In this document: one piece after another, positions 9,341 through 21,150 of the stretch | Layout of the letters: every line of letters begins with the position of its first letter | How positions within the stretch are numbered: position 1 is the stretch's first letter | Assembly (NCBI GenBank): GCA_025351405.1 | Contig: JANXVZ010000030.1 | Span: forward strand, 62,001-126,000 | DNA length: 64,000 bases | DNA from: Sphingomonadales bacterium | GTDB lineage: Bacteria > Pseudomonadota > Alphaproteobacteria > Sphingomonadales > Sphingomonadaceae | Direction: 5' to 3' | The notes under the pieces: model-generated | Told to the model about the DNA's origin: nothing | Database searches by the model: none | Seen by the model: the letters and a program-made list of their open reading frames with translations, nothing else | Translations under genes and position numbers: made by a program

Positions 9341-10729
9341 CTAGGGCCGCCCTGCCAGCCGGTCAACGAGGCCGCCGAGCGTTGCCAGTGTTTCCACCTT
9401 CATCGCGCCGCTGGCGGTGCCGATCGGCGCGAAGGCACGGGTGAAGCCCAGCTTGGCGGCTTCCTTCAGCCGCAGCGAAGCGAGACCCGCGGCGCGCAGT
9501 TCCCCCGACAGCGCGACTTCGCCGAACGCCACCGTGCCGGTCGGCACCGGGGTGTCGGTCAGCGCGGAGACCAGCGCCGCCGCCACGGCAAGGTCGGCAG
9601 CCGGGTCCTGCACCTTCAAGCCGCCCGCGACGTTGAGATAAACCTCGTGCATCCCGAACCCCAGCCCGCAGCGCGCCTCCAGCACCGCCAGCAGCATCGA
9701 CAATCGCCCCGAATCCCAGCCGACGACGGCCCGGCGCGGTGTTGCCCCCGATGGCACCTTGACCACCAGCGCCTGGATTTCGCACAGCACCGGGCGGGTC
9801 CCTTCCAGCGCCGGAAAGACGACGGCGCCCGAAACACTGCGGCCGTCCTCGCGTTCGGTGAGGAACAGCGACGATGGGTTGGCGACCTCCTCCAGCCCGT
9901 CGGCCCCCATGGCGAACACCCCGATCTCGTCGGTGGCGCCGAAACGGTTCTTGACAGCGCGCAGGATGCGATACTGGTGACTGCGCTCCCCTTCGAAATA
10001 CAGCACGGTATCGACCATGTGCTCGAGCACGCGCGGCCCCGCCAGCTGCCCGTCCTTGGTCACATGGCCGACCAGCACCAGCGCGCAACCACTGGTCTTG
10101 GCATAGCGGATGAGCTCATGCGCCGAGGCGCGGACCTGGCTGACGGTGCCCGGTGCACCCTCCAGCGTGTCGGAATGCATCGTCTGGATCGAATCGATGA
10201 CCAGCAATTGCGGCGTCTTGCCGGCTGCAAGCGTCGTCAGGATGTCGCGCACCGACGTTTCCGCCGCCAGCGCGACATCGGCGCGGGCAAGCCCCAGCCG
10301 GCGCGCCCGCAACCGCACCTGGTCGGCCGCTTCCTCTCCCGACACATAGGCAACGCCGTGCCCCGCGCGCGCCATTCGGCCGGCGGCCTGCAACAGCAAC
10401 GTCGATTTGCCGATGCCCGGATCTCCGCCGATCAGCACGACCGATCCGGGAACGAGGCCGCCCTTTCCGGCAATGCCGCCAAGCGCGCGATCGAGCTCGC
10501 CGATGCCGGTCGAGAGGCGTTCCGGCAAGACCACTTCATCGGCAAGCGATGCCATCTTGAAGGTCCGCCCGCCGCCGCTGAGCGAATGCTTGGCGGTGAA
10601 CGCCGTCACCACCGGTGCCGCCTCGGCCTGGATGGTGTTCCACTGCTGGCAGTCGCCGCACTGTCCCTGCCAGCGGCTGCTCACCGAGCCGCAGGATTGG
10701 CAGACATAGCGAGTGGCAGCGCGGGCCAT
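9341..10729 (-). CDS. radA: DNA repair protein RadA (Sms)
   Basis: A 462-residue RecA-like branch-migration ATPase acting in recombination intermediates. The N-terminal four-cysteine zinc finger is complete (Cys10, Cys13, Cys24, Cys27). The Walker A motif is GGDPGIGKST at residues 101-110, and the RadA-specific KNRFG motif is present near residue 255, followed by the Lon-protease-like C-terminal domain. The ATG at 10729 is preceded by GATGAGG. A codon TTG sits directly before it but lacks a good Shine-Dalgarno spacing. A strong candidate promoter and an exact LexA-type box lie just upstream, so the gene is probably DNA-damage inducible in this organism. It heads the leftward string radA-cvpA-cysS. 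Confidence 0.97.
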   Translation of the reverse strand: MARAATRYVCQSCGSVSSRWQGQCGDCQQWNTIQAEAAPVVTAFTAKHSLSGGGRTFKMASLADEVVLPERLSTGIGELDRALGGIAGKGGLVPGSVVLIGGDPGIGKSTLLLQAAGRMARAGHGVAYVSGEEAADQVRLRARRLGLARADVALAAETSVRDILTTLAAGKTPQLLVIDSIQTMHSDTLEGAPGTVSQVRASAHELIRYAKTSGCALVLVGHVTKDGQLAGPRVLEHMVDTVLYFEGERSHQYRILRAVKNRFGATDEIGVFAMGADGLEEVANPSSLFLTEREDGRSVSGAVVFPALEGTRPVLCEIQALVVKVPSGATPRRAVVGWDSGRLSMLLAVLEARCGLGFGMHEVYLNVAGGLKVQDPAADLAVAAALVSALTDTPVPTGTVAFGEVALSGELRAAGLASLRLKEAAKLGFTRAFAPIGTASGAMKVETLATLGGLVDRLAGRP

Positions 10730-10744
10730 CAAACCTCATCTCAG

Positions 10745-10785
10745 GAACAGAAACGGAACATAGCGTTGCCGCACGCCCGGCGCAA
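10745..10785 (-). promoter_or_regulatory. radA promoter with overlapping LexA (SOS) box
   Basis: On the minus strand the -35-like TTGCGCC (10785-10779), a 14-base spacer and the -10-like GCTATGTTC (10764-10756) match the alphaproteobacterial housekeeping promoter pattern. The last four bases of the -10 begin an exact GTTC-N7-GTTC repeat (10759-10745), the known LexA recognition motif of alphaproteobacteria. The box ends 15 bases before the radA ATG, so bound LexA would block polymerase. Sequence match is direct; regulation is inferred. Confidence 0.6.
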
Positions 10786-10870
10786 GTCGCGATCGGGGTT
10801 CGCCAATCCGGGTGTTCCCGTTGCCGTGTTCACCGCCTAGACTGATGACCGAAAGGACGGGGCCCAGCCA

Positions 10871-13195
10871 ATGCGCGAGAAGGAATTGCGGCTCGCGCTG
10901 GTCTGTTATGGCGGCGTCAGCCTTGCCGTTTACATGCACGGCATCACCAAGGAGGTGTGGAAACTCAGCCGCGCCTCGATGCGCCGGCGGGCGCCGCCGG
11001 GAACGGTGATGGCACCGGCACGGGACAGCGAAGTCGCCTATGGTGCGCTGCTCGATGCCCTGTTGCCGCACACCGACCTGCGCATCCTCACCGATATCAT
11101 CGCCGGGGCGTCGGCGGGCGGCATCAACGGCATTCTGCTCGCCCAGGCAATTTCGCAGGGCCATGACATGGAGCCGCTGCGCGATCTGTGGCTCGATGGT
11201 GCCGATTCCGACAAGCTGCTCGACCCGGAAGGGGCCTCATCGCGCTTTTCCAAAATGTGGGCGATGCCGCTGATCTGGTATGCCAAGCGCCGCGGCCTTC
11301 CGATGGAAGAAATGCGCGATTCGGCGGCGCGGGCCGAAGCCTCGGCCAAGCTGTCGCGGTTGATGCGGTCACGCTGGTTCCACCCGCCGTTTTCGGGGAA
11401 CAGCTTCACCTCGATGCTCTACGATGCGCTGGCGGCGATGGCGGCGGGGGAGCGCACGCCGCCACTACTTCCCGCCATGCAGCCGCTCGACCTGTTCGTG
11501 ACCGTTACCGATTACCATGGCGCTGCCGAGCGCCTGCACCTGCACTCGCCACCCGAAATCATCGAGAACGAGCACCGCCTGGTCATCGGATTCAACGACC
11601 CTGGCCCCGGCGGCGACGGCCAGCGCCATCTGGGCGACATCGCCGAATTGACCTTTGCAGCGCGGGCGACGGCGTCGTTCCCAGGGGCTTTCCCGCCGGC
11701 GCGTATCGGCGAGGTCGATGCCATCGTGCTGGCCAAGGCGGGGCGCTGGCCGGGGCGGGCAGCATTTCTGCAACGTATCTTCCCGGGTCGCGCCGTGCCG
11801 GAGGCAGCGACGCTGATCGATGGCTCGGTGCTCAACAACCGACCGTTCGGGCCGGCGCTGGAGGCGCTGGCCCGCCGCCCGTCGCACCGCGAGGTGGACA
11901 GGCGCTTTGTCTATGTCGATCCAAAGCCCGGCATGCACAGCGACACCTCGCCCGATGCCATGGCGTTACCGGGGTTCTTTGCCACAGTGCTGCGCAGCCT
12001 TGCCGATATTCCGCGGCAACAGCCTATCAACGACAACCTCGCCGCCATCGACCTGTTGTCGGCGCGGGTGCGGCGGCTGCGCCACGTAGTCGACGGCATG
12101 ACCCCGGACGTCGACGCAGCCATCGCCCGCGCCGTCGGCGGCCGGGTCTTCCTGTTCCGACTGACGCCCGAGCGCCTGTCCGACTGGCGATCACGCACCC
12201 AGACACTCGCCGCGCGTGAAGCGGGGTTCGCCTATGCCGCCTATGGCCAGCTGAAGCTGTCGCAGGTGGTCGAATCGATGGCCGCGACCCTGGCGTTGGT
12301 CGGCGACGGATCGGCGGCGGCAATCGCTGCGGCGATCTGGCGCGAGGTGCGCGCCGACGGCTTCGACATGCCGGCACAGGCGCTGGCACGCGGCGGTGCC
12401 AACTCCGACTATGTGACATTCCTGCGGCGCTTCGACCGCGATTTTCGCATCAGGCGCCTGCGTTTCCTGATCAGGCGGGTCAATACACTCGTCGAAACGA
12501 CCGCGAACGACGCGGCGCGCCCGGCGCTGGAGGCGATGAAGACCGGGTTGTACCAGATCATCGCGCCCTATCTGCACCGCCGGCAGCCGGCGTTCTATGC
12601 CGGGCTTCACGATGTGGCGAGGGCGGCGGTTGGCGCGCCGGCCGCGGCCCTCGCGGCGATGGCCGAGGCGCTCGACCTGCGCAGCCTCGATACCGCCAGC
12701 GACGAGGCGATCGTGGCCCTGTTCGCCAACGGCCTGCCATCGGCGATGCGGCGGTCGCTGCTCAGCGCCTATCTGGGCTTTCCCTTCTTCGACATCGCGC
12801 TGCTGCCCTTGCTGGAAGGCGACGGCACCGATGAGTTCGACGAGATCAAGGTCGATCGCATGTCACCCGACGATGCCTTGTCGTTGCGTGCCATAGGCGG
12901 CGGGGAGTTGAAAGGTTCGCAGCTCAACGCCTTCGGGGCGTTTTTCAGCCGGGCGTATCGCGAGCATGACTATCTGTGGGGCCGGCTGCACGGCGCCGAA
13001 CGGTTGATCGACATTGTCGCATCGGCCTTGCCCGAGGATAGCGCGCTGTCGCCCGCCGCGCTGGCCGAGGCCAAGGCTTCGGTGTTCCGCGCCATCGTGG
13101 CAGCGGAGCGGCCATATCTGAAGACGGCGGCCGAGTTGTGTGATCGTCTCGACGCGGCGATGGCGGGCGGAAACGCTGCGGGATTATCCGTTTGA
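10871..13195 (+). CDS. Large patatin-like phospholipase family protein (TIGR03607 type)
   Basis: A 774-residue protein whose first ~340 residues form a patatin fold. It opens with RLALVCYGGVSLAVYMHGIT; the nucleophile elbow is GASAG with Ser81, and the catalytic Asp lies in LIDGSVLNNRPFG (Asp317). The rest, about 430 residues, is alpha-helical with no motif I can name, and matches the architecture of the long patatin-related proteins of proteobacteria and actinobacteria. No signal peptide or membrane helix is visible, so it is probably a cytoplasmic or membrane-associated lipid acyl hydrolase of unknown substrate. An AAAGGACGG sequence precedes the ATG at moderate distance. Its end overlaps the convergent membrane-protein gene by 12 bases. 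Confidence 0.85.
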   Translation: MREKELRLALVCYGGVSLAVYMHGITKEVWKLSRASMRRRAPPGTVMAPARDSEVAYGALLDALLPHTDLRILTDIIAGASAGGINGILLAQAISQGHDMEPLRDLWLDGADSDKLLDPEGASSRFSKMWAMPLIWYAKRRGLPMEEMRDSAARAEASAKLSRLMRSRWFHPPFSGNSFTSMLYDALAAMAAGERTPPLLPAMQPLDLFVTVTDYHGAAERLHLHSPPEIIENEHRLVIGFNDPGPGGDGQRHLGDIAELTFAARATASFPGAFPPARIGEVDAIVLAKAGRWPGRAAFLQRIFPGRAVPEAATLIDGSVLNNRPFGPALEALARRPSHREVDRRFVYVDPKPGMHSDTSPDAMALPGFFATVLRSLADIPRQQPINDNLAAIDLLSARVRRLRHVVDGMTPDVDAAIARAVGGRVFLFRLTPERLSDWRSRTQTLAAREAGFAYAAYGQLKLSQVVESMAATLALVGDGSAAAIAAAIWREVRADGFDMPAQALARGGANSDYVTFLRRFDRDFRIRRLRFLIRRVNTLVETTANDAARPALEAMKTGLYQIIAPYLHRRQPAFYAGLHDVARAAVGAPAAALAAMAEALDLRSLDTASDEAIVALFANGLPSAMRRSLLSAYLGFPFFDIALLPLLEGDGTDEFDEIKVDRMSPDDALSLRAIGGGELKGSQLNAFGAFFSRAYREHDYLWGRLHGAERLIDIVASALPEDSALSPAALAEAKASVFRAIVAAERPYLKTAAELCDRLDAAMAGGNAAGLSV

Positions 13196-13975
13196 AGCGC
13201 TGGGGACGCCGCCGGCGACGCGACTGGCAACGCAACTGGCAGCCCCGGGCCTTGGCCGCAGCTTGCGCAGGAAATAGCCGATGATGCCGACGCCGATGAT
13301 CGTCGGGATCACCCAGATCGCCGGGTTGAAGGCGTGTTGCGGGAACATCTCGATAAGCCCGACCGACAGGAACGCTGTGTAGCTGGAGATACCCGTGGCC
13401 ACCATCGCCTTCAGGTGTTCCGGCAGCCAGGCGCCGCGGGGCACATCGCGCCGCGACAGGTACCAGAGATAGGTGAAGGTGGTGCCGAAGCCGACAACCG
13501 AAATGCCGATCATCAGCGGCTGGCGAAGTACTACACCCTGGATGGCGCAGTTGGCGCCGGTGACCAGCACCCCCAGTTGCAACGCGATCATGCTCCAGTG
13601 GCGGTTGGCGTCGTGGTGGCGTTTGTTGGCGACCATGACGAGGCCATAGCGCGTCATGCTGATCGTCAGCAGCGCGAGGTACAGCATCATCCAGCCGAAC
13701 AGCCCGCGATACAGCGCTTCGTCGGTCAGTTGTGGATGGTTGGCCAGCGGCGCGTAAAGCGACAGCAGCGCCATGCCCAATGCGCAGAAACCGGCAGAAT
13801 AAACGGCGTTGGCAAAAATCCGCCCCCAGCGACGGTGGGTTTTGCCACCCTTTGCCGCGGCCACTGCCACCCAAAAGCTTCCCAGCGCAGTGACGCCGGC
13901 ACCGATGTGCGCGGCCAGGATAAGCCGGAACAGCAACGGCACCAGCGCCAGCATCGTCGCCGAGTCGCCGTTCAT
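13184..13975 (-). CDS. Seven-helix integral membrane protein, DUF2306-like
   Basis: A 263-residue polytopic protein with about seven hydrophobic segments (near residues 10-38, 55-75, 88-110, 125-145, 150-172, 188-208 and 215-235). The N-terminal LILAAHIGAGVTALGSFWVAV with a histidine in the first helix, and RRWGRIFANAVY after it, resemble DUF2306-type and related heme-protein-like membrane families, but I am not certain of the assignment. An AGGGACAGG sequence precedes the ATG. It is convergent with the patatin gene (12-base overlap) and no functional partner is adjacent. Confidence 0.65.
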   Translation of the reverse strand: MNGDSATMLALVPLLFRLILAAHIGAGVTALGSFWVAVAAAKGGKTHRRWGRIFANAVYSAGFCALGMALLSLYAPLANHPQLTDEALYRGLFGWMMLYLALLTISMTRYGLVMVANKRHHDANRHWSMIALQLGVLVTGANCAIQGVVLRQPLMIGISVVGFGTTFTYLWYLSRRDVPRGAWLPEHLKAMVATGISSYTAFLSVGLIEMFPQHAFNPAIWVIPTIIGVGIIGYFLRKLRPRPGAASCVASRVAGGVPSASNG

Positions 13976-14047
13976 GCCTGTCCCTGCGCCCCCGTCATCG
14001 CCCTATAGTGAGCGATGACCGGCGGGGTCGCAAGCGTGGTCGATGTC

Positions 14048-14695
14048 TCAGACTGCCAACGTCCGGCGACGGCGCATTCCGATGCCAACGAGACCGAACC
14101 CGGCGATCATCGTCATCCAGGTCGCTGTATCGGGCACTGTGCCGAGGCCGATGGTGAAGCCGTGCCAATTCTCGTTGGTGTCGGTAAAGCTCAGCGATGT
14201 GATTGGCCCGCTGAACTTGAGCACGCCATGGACTTCGCCATTGCCGCCGAAGCCGTCGCTGGTGCCGTTGACGTTGAACGCGCCACAGCCCCAATAGCCG
14301 CAGCCCTGGCTGACGACGCTGAAGGCGTGATCGAACTGGACGACGTTGCCGTTCCAACTGGTGAAGGCGAGATAGACGGTGCTGACCGGCTGGCTGAAGG
14401 TGAGCGTTTTGACGCCACCGGCGTTGAGCGCGATGACATCGGTACCGAGCGGGCGGTTGACGAGGCTCTGCGTGTAACCGCCATCAACCCAATAGTCGGT
14501 GCCGGCATTGTTCAACTGCGTGAAGCTGATCGCACCCGAATAGGTGACGCCGACCGCGCCGATGTTGCCGACGACGGTGGTCGCATCAGGTTGCGAGGTC
14601 AGCGTGGCCCATTGCACGGTCACGGCCCCGGCGGCGGTGGCGGCCAGCATGGTCCCGGCGACGGCAAGGCTTGTGGCGAACTTGACGATCTTCAT
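14048..14695 (-). CDS. PEP-CTERM-type exported protein with variant PDTATW motif
   Basis: A 215-residue exported protein. Residues 1-24 are a signal peptide (MKIVKFATSLAVAG ... AAGA). The middle is Gly/Ser/Thr-rich and beta-like (for example SFTDTNENWHGFTIGL), typical of PEP-CTERM surface proteins. The C-terminus is VPDTATW, a hydrophobic helix MTMIAGFGLVGIGM, and a basic RRRR cluster: the sorting tail recognised by the exosortase/EpsH system, except that the usual Pro-Glu-Pro is Pro-Asp-Thr. Such proteins are cut and anchored or released at the outer surface, often with exopolysaccharide. No exosortase gene is in the window. Two cysteines lie close together in GCGYWGCGAF. Confidence 0.85.
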   Translation of the reverse strand: MKIVKFATSLAVAGTMLAATAAGAVTVQWATLTSQPDATTVVGNIGAVGVTYSGAISFTQLNNAGTDYWVDGGYTQSLVNRPLGTDVIALNAGGVKTLTFSQPVSTVYLAFTSWNGNVVQFDHAFSVVSQGCGYWGCGAFNVNGTSDGFGGNGEVHGVLKFSGPITSLSFTDTNENWHGFTIGLGTVPDTATWMTMIAGFGLVGIGMRRRRTLAV

Positions 14696-14740
14696 GATCT
14701 GTTTCCCATGTACGGCCGGCCGAGAACCGGTCAGACATCA

Positions 14741-14758
14741 CATTACGTATCGGTAATG
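14741..14758. promoter_or_regulatory. Inverted repeat upstream of the PEP-CTERM gene
   Basis: CATTAC-N6-GTAATG is a perfect 6+6 inverted repeat centred about 55 bases before the start of the PEP-CTERM gene, in AT-richer DNA than its surroundings. It could be an operator for a helix-turn-helix regulator. The 298-bp gap 14696-14993 otherwise holds the candidate atp promoter and nothing else I can name. Confidence 0.3.
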
Positions 14759-14894
14759 AAGCAAGACTCGTGCCAATTCGTTAACCATTTGACTCTCCGC
14801 GACCCGGCCTGGGCGGCCAATCGCAAAGTGTAAAGCCAGCCGACAGTTTTGGGCCTTTTCGGCTTTGTCGCGCCGCCGCCAGCCTCGCGCTGCC

Positions 14895-14922
14895 TTGCAA
14901 CATGGCAGTGCCCGTGCTAGCC
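14895..14922 (+). promoter_or_regulatory. Candidate promoter of the atp operon
   Basis: TTGCAAC (14895-14901), exactly 14 bases, then GCTAGCC (14916-14922) fits the alphaproteobacterial TTGNNN-N14-GCTA pattern also seen before radA and rpmB. It lies 72 bases before the atpH start codon with no gene between. Confidence 0.4.
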
Positions 14923-14993
14923 GCCCCACGTCTGCCGGACCCGTCCGTTGCGGGCACGTTTCCCATGAACCCCCAGTCGCCGGACCCTGACCC

Positions 14994-15548
14994 TTGGAAG
15001 CACAAACTGGCAGCGCGCAGGGCCTTGGCGGTCGTTACGCGACGGCGCTGTTCGACCTCGCGGTCGGCAGCAAGGCGCTCGATGCGGTCGCGGACAGCCT
15101 TGGCAAGGTGAAGGCCGCGCTGGCGCAATCGGCCGACCTCAAGATGCTCACCACCAGCCCGTTGGTGTCGCGCACTGCCGCCGCCGCCGGCATTGCCGCT
15201 GTGGCGAAGTCGCTGCAGCTCGACACGCTTACGGCCAATTTTCTCGGCGTTCTTGCCGCCAACCGCCGGCTGGCGCAGCTCCCCGCCATCATCCGCGACT
15301 TCACCGCCTTTGCCGCGGCGCGTCGCGGCGAGATCACGGCGCAGGTTACTGCCGCGCACCCATTGACCGCTGCCCAGCAAAAGGCGCTGGCGGCCAAATT
15401 AAAGGCCGGGCTTGGGCGCGACGTCGCGCTCGATGTCACGGTCGATCCCGCCATTCTTGGCGGTCTTGTCGTCCGCGTTGGTTCGCGGATGATCGATTCC
15501 TCGTTGAAGACCAGGCTCGAGTCGCTCGGCCAGGCACTGAAGGGCTGA
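14994..15548 (+). CDS. atpH: F1 ATP synthase delta subunit
   Basis: The 184-residue delta subunit forms the peripheral stalk cap that links F1 to the b subunits. The N-terminal helical domain opens [12 protein letters not shown], and the C-terminal part carries the family signature around [28 protein letters not shown]. The start is TTG at 14994: an in-frame stop lies six bases upstream at 14988-14990 and no ATG or GTG gives a correct N-terminus. No clear Shine-Dalgarno is visible, so the first gene of the operon may be weakly initiated. It is eight bases from atpA. Confidence 0.95.
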   Translation: MEAQTGSAQGLGGRYATALFDLAVGSKALDAVADSLGKVKAALAQSADLKMLTTSPLVSRTAAAAGIAAVAKSLQLDTLTANFLGVLAANRRLAQLPAIIRDFTAFAAARRGEITAQVTAAHPLTAAQQKALAAKLKAGLGRDVALDVTVDPAILGGLVVRVGSRMIDSSLKTRLESLGQALKG

Positions 15549-15555
15549 ACGCACC

Positions 15556-17085
<1,530 letters not shown>

Positions 17086-17096
17086 AGACTGATTGC

Positions 17097-17192
17097 TGTC
17101 ATGCGGGCCAAGGCCTGCGTCCAGCGGTTGCGCCAGAATCGGAAGTCCGCGCCGTGCGGCAAGACTGGATGCCAGCCCGCGCTGGCATGACA
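17097..17192. repeat. REP-like palindromic element between atpA and atpG
   Basis: The 96-bp element is bounded by TGTCATGC (17097-17104) and its exact inverse GCATGACA (17185-17192). The right half contains a perfect 8-bp hairpin, ATGCCAGC-CCGC-GCTGGCAT (17169-17188); the left half contains a GGCC-AA-GGCC stem (about 17103-17118). The sequence style (CTGGATGCCAGC...GGCATGACAG) is that of the repetitive extragenic palindromes scattered through sphingomonad genomes. It ends just upstream of the atpG ribosome-binding region. I saw no second copy in this window. Confidence 0.75.
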
Positions 17193-17214
17193 GGAAGGAA
17201 GAACCAAAGGCATC

Positions 17215-18102
17215 ATGGCAAGCCTCAAAGCCCTCAAGATGCGCATCACTTCGGTGAAGTCGACGCAGAAGATCACCAAGGCGATGAAGATGGTCGCCGC
17301 GGCGAAGCTTCGCCGCGCGCAGGAAGCCGCCGAAGCTGCGCGCCCGTATTCGGAGCGCATGGCGGCGGTACTTGCATCGCTGGGCAGCCGCGTCACCGTC
17401 GGGCCTGAATCACCCCGCCTCCTTGCCGGTACCGGCAGGGACCAGGTCCATCTCCTCGTCGTCATCACCTCGGAACGCGGGCTGGCGGGGGGCTTCAACA
17501 CCAATATCGTCCGGCTCGCCCGCCGCAAGGCCGAGGCGCTGGCTACCGAGGGCAAGAGCGTCAAGCTGCTGCTCGCCGGAAGGAAGGGCCGCGCCGCCTT
17601 CGCGCGCACCCACCGCAACGCCATCATCGCCAACATGGACCTGACCCACGGCAAAAAACTCGCCTTCGCCGAAGCCCAGGCGATTGCCGCCGAAGTCATG
17701 CGGCTGTTCGATGCCGGTGAATTCGATGTCGCGCACCTGTTCTTCTCGCGCTTCCGCTCGGCGCTGGTGCAGGAGCCGACCGAATTGCAGATCATCCCGG
17801 CGGCGCTGCCCGCCGCCGTCGCCGAAGTGACGGCGGGTGCCGTTCCCGCTGCGATCGAATATGAGCCCGACGAGGAGGCCATCCTCGCCGAACTGCTGCC
17901 GCGCAACCTGGGCGTGCAGATTTTCCGCGCCATGCTGGAAAACCAGGCCGGCTTCTTCGGCGCGCAGATGACCGCGATGGACAATGCCACCCGCAACGCT
18001 GGCGATATCATCAATCGCCTGACCATTACCTACAACCGCACCCGCCAGGCCGCGATCACCACCGAGTTGATCGAGATCATCGCGGGCGCCGAAGCCCTTT
18101 AA
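17215..18102 (+). CDS. atpG: F1 ATP synthase gamma subunit
   Basis: The 295-residue rotor shaft of F1. The N-terminal helix reads [36 protein letters not shown], and the C-terminal helix ends [42 protein letters not shown], both classical; together they form the coiled coil inside the alpha3beta3 ring. Length is normal. The ATG is preceded by AAAGG at close spacing and, further up, AGGAAGGA at the edge of the REP-like element. The stop lies 12 bases before atpD. Confidence 0.97.
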   Translation: MASLKALKMRITSVKSTQKITKAMKMVAAAKLRRAQEAAEAARPYSERMAAVLASLGSRVTVGPESPRLLAGTGRDQVHLLVVITSERGLAGGFNTNIVRLARRKAEALATEGKSVKLLLAGRKGRAAFARTHRNAIIANMDLTHGKKLAFAEAQAIAAEVMRLFDAGEFDVAHLFFSRFRSALVQEPTELQIIPAALPAAVAEVTAGAVPAAIEYEPDEEAILAELLPRNLGVQIFRAMLENQAGFFGAQMTAMDNATRNAGDIINRLTITYNRTRQAAITTELIEIIAGAEAL

Positions 18103-19569
<1,467 letters not shown>

Positions 19570-19581
19570 TAGGAACCGACC

Positions 19582-19959
19582 ATGGCCGACCTTTTCCACT
19601 TCGAACTCGTCTCTCCGGAGAAGCTGATCTCGTCGGGGAGTGTCGCCATGGTCGTCGTTCCCGGCACCGAGGGCGATTTCGGCGTGCTCCCGGGCCATGC
19701 GCCGCTGATGAGCACGATCCGCCCCGGCGCCATCGCCATCTACGAGGCCGATTCGAACACGCTGACCCGGCGCATCTTCGTTGATGGCGGCTTTGCCGAA
19801 GTCAGCGACAAGGGCCTGACCATCCTCGCCGAATCGGCGATGCCGGTCAGCGATATCGACCCGGCCAAGGTGTCGGTCGATCTTGCTGCGGCGCGTGCAG
19901 CGGCAGACGACACTGCGATTGCGCGGCTGGAAGCGATGCAGGCGGCGACGGTCAACTGA
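19582..19959 (+). CDS. atpC: F1 ATP synthase epsilon subunit
   Basis: A 125-residue epsilon subunit. The N-terminal beta-sandwich is recognisable from [42 protein letters not shown] and [19 protein letters not shown]. The C-terminal helical hairpin is short, ending [20 protein letters not shown], which is usual in alphaproteobacteria where epsilon inhibition is weak. The stop TGA is contained in CTGA, whose CTG is the likely start of the following flavoprotein gene. Confidence 0.96.
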   Translation: MADLFHFELVSPEKLISSGSVAMVVVPGTEGDFGVLPGHAPLMSTIRPGAIAIYEADSNTLTRRIFVDGGFAEVSDKGLTILAESAMPVSDIDPAKVSVDLAAARAAADDTAIARLEAMQAATVN

Positions 19960-21137
19960 GCGCAACCGACGACTACGACGCCATCGTCCTTGGGGCTGGC
20001 GGTGCCGGCCTCATGTGCGCTGCCACCGCCGGGCAGCGCGGCCGCCGCGTCCTCGTCATCGACCATGCCCCCGAAGCCGGACGGAAAATCCTGATTTCCG
20101 GCGGCGGCCGCTGCAATTTCACCAACATCGGCGCCGCGCCCGATCGCTATATCTCGGCCAACCCGCATTTCGCCAAATCGGCGTTGAGCCGCTACACCGC
20201 CAATGATTTCATTGCGATGGTGGGCAAGCACGGCATCGCCTGGCACGAAAAGACCCTCGGGCAATTGTTCTGCGACGGCTCGGCGAAACAGATCGTCGCG
20301 ATGCTGCTCGATGAATGTGAGGCGGGCGGTGTCAGCCTCAGCCTCGGGCAGCCCATCGGCGAGATCGGCCATGCCGACGCCCGCTTCAGCGTCGCCCTCG
20401 GCAACCGCACCGTCACCGCGGCGTCGCTCGTCATCGCCACCGGCGGGCCATCGATCCCCAAGATGGGCGCAACCGGATTTGCCTATGATCTCGCCCGCCG
20501 CTTCGGACTCGGTATCGTCGAGCCGCGGCCGGCACTGGTGCCACTGACGCTCGGCGGCGACGAAGCGCTGTTCCGCGAATTGTCCGGGGTCGCGGCGCCT
20601 GTCATCGCCCGATGCGGCAAGGCGGCGTTTCGAGAGGCAGCCTTGTTCACCCATCGCGGCCTGTCCGGCCCGGCGATCCTGCAGATCTCCTCCTATTGGC
20701 GCAGCGGCGACAGCTTGGGCATCGACTTCCTGCCCGATGCCGCCAGCGGCTGGCTGACCGCTGCCAAGCGCGAGCGGCCGCGCATCGGCGTCCGCCGCCT
20801 GCTCGGGGCGCTGCTTCCCGACCGCCTCGCCGAAGCCCTCGCCGCCCGCCTGGGAATCGATACCGAACTGGCCAATGTTGCGGACAAGCGCCTCGCGGAT
20901 ATCGAGCGCCGGCTATCGGACTGGCGCTTCAAGCCCAACGGCAGCGAAGGCTTTGCCAAGGCCGAAGTCACCATCGGGGGCATCGCCACCGCCGGGCTGT
21001 CGTCGCAGACGATGGCGGCGACCAAGGTGCCGGGGCTGTTCGCCATCGGCGAAGCCGTCGATGTGACCGGCTGGCTTGGCGGCTATAACTTCCAATGGGC
21101 GTGGGCGAGCGGGGTCGCGGCCGGGCAGGCGGTCTAG
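19956..21137 (+). CDS. YhiN/HI0933-family FAD-binding oxidoreductase, probable CTG start
   Basis: A two-dinucleotide-binding flavoprotein of the YhiN family (annotated elsewhere as aminoacetone-oxidase-like), 393 residues if started at CTG 19956. The FAD-binding motif [10 protein letters not shown] lies upstream of the first ATG (20013), so that ATG would cut the Rossmann motif in half and cannot be right. Reading upstream in frame there is no ATG, GTG or TTG close by; CTG at 19956 gives (M)[17 protein letters not shown], as in homologues, and overlaps the atpC stop as CTGA. Further signatures are [16 protein letters not shown], and at the end [27 protein letters not shown]. The exact reaction is unknown. 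Linkage to atpC suggests co-expression by translational coupling. Confidence 0.9.
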   Translation: MSATDDYDAIVLGAGGAGLMCAATAGQRGRRVLVIDHAPEAGRKILISGGGRCNFTNIGAAPDRYISANPHFAKSALSRYTANDFIAMVGKHGIAWHEKTLGQLFCDGSAKQIVAMLLDECEAGGVSLSLGQPIGEIGHADARFSVALGNRTVTAASLVIATGGPSIPKMGATGFAYDLARRFGLGIVEPRPALVPLTLGGDEALFRELSGVAAPVIARCGKAAFREAALFTHRGLSGPAILQISSYWRSGDSLGIDFLPDAASGWLTAAKRERPRIGVRRLLGALLPDRLAEALAARLGIDTELANVADKRLADIERRLSDWRFKPNGSEGFAKAEVTIGGIATAGLSSQTMAATKVPGLFAIGEAVDVTGWLGGYNFQWAWASGVAAGQAV

Positions 21138-21150
21138 CGCGTGGCGGGCT

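Noticed and set aside
14961-14993. Upstream start (ATG 14965) for atpH
   Set aside because: It is out of frame with atpH, and an in-frame stop at 14988-14990 rules out any extension beyond TTG 14994.
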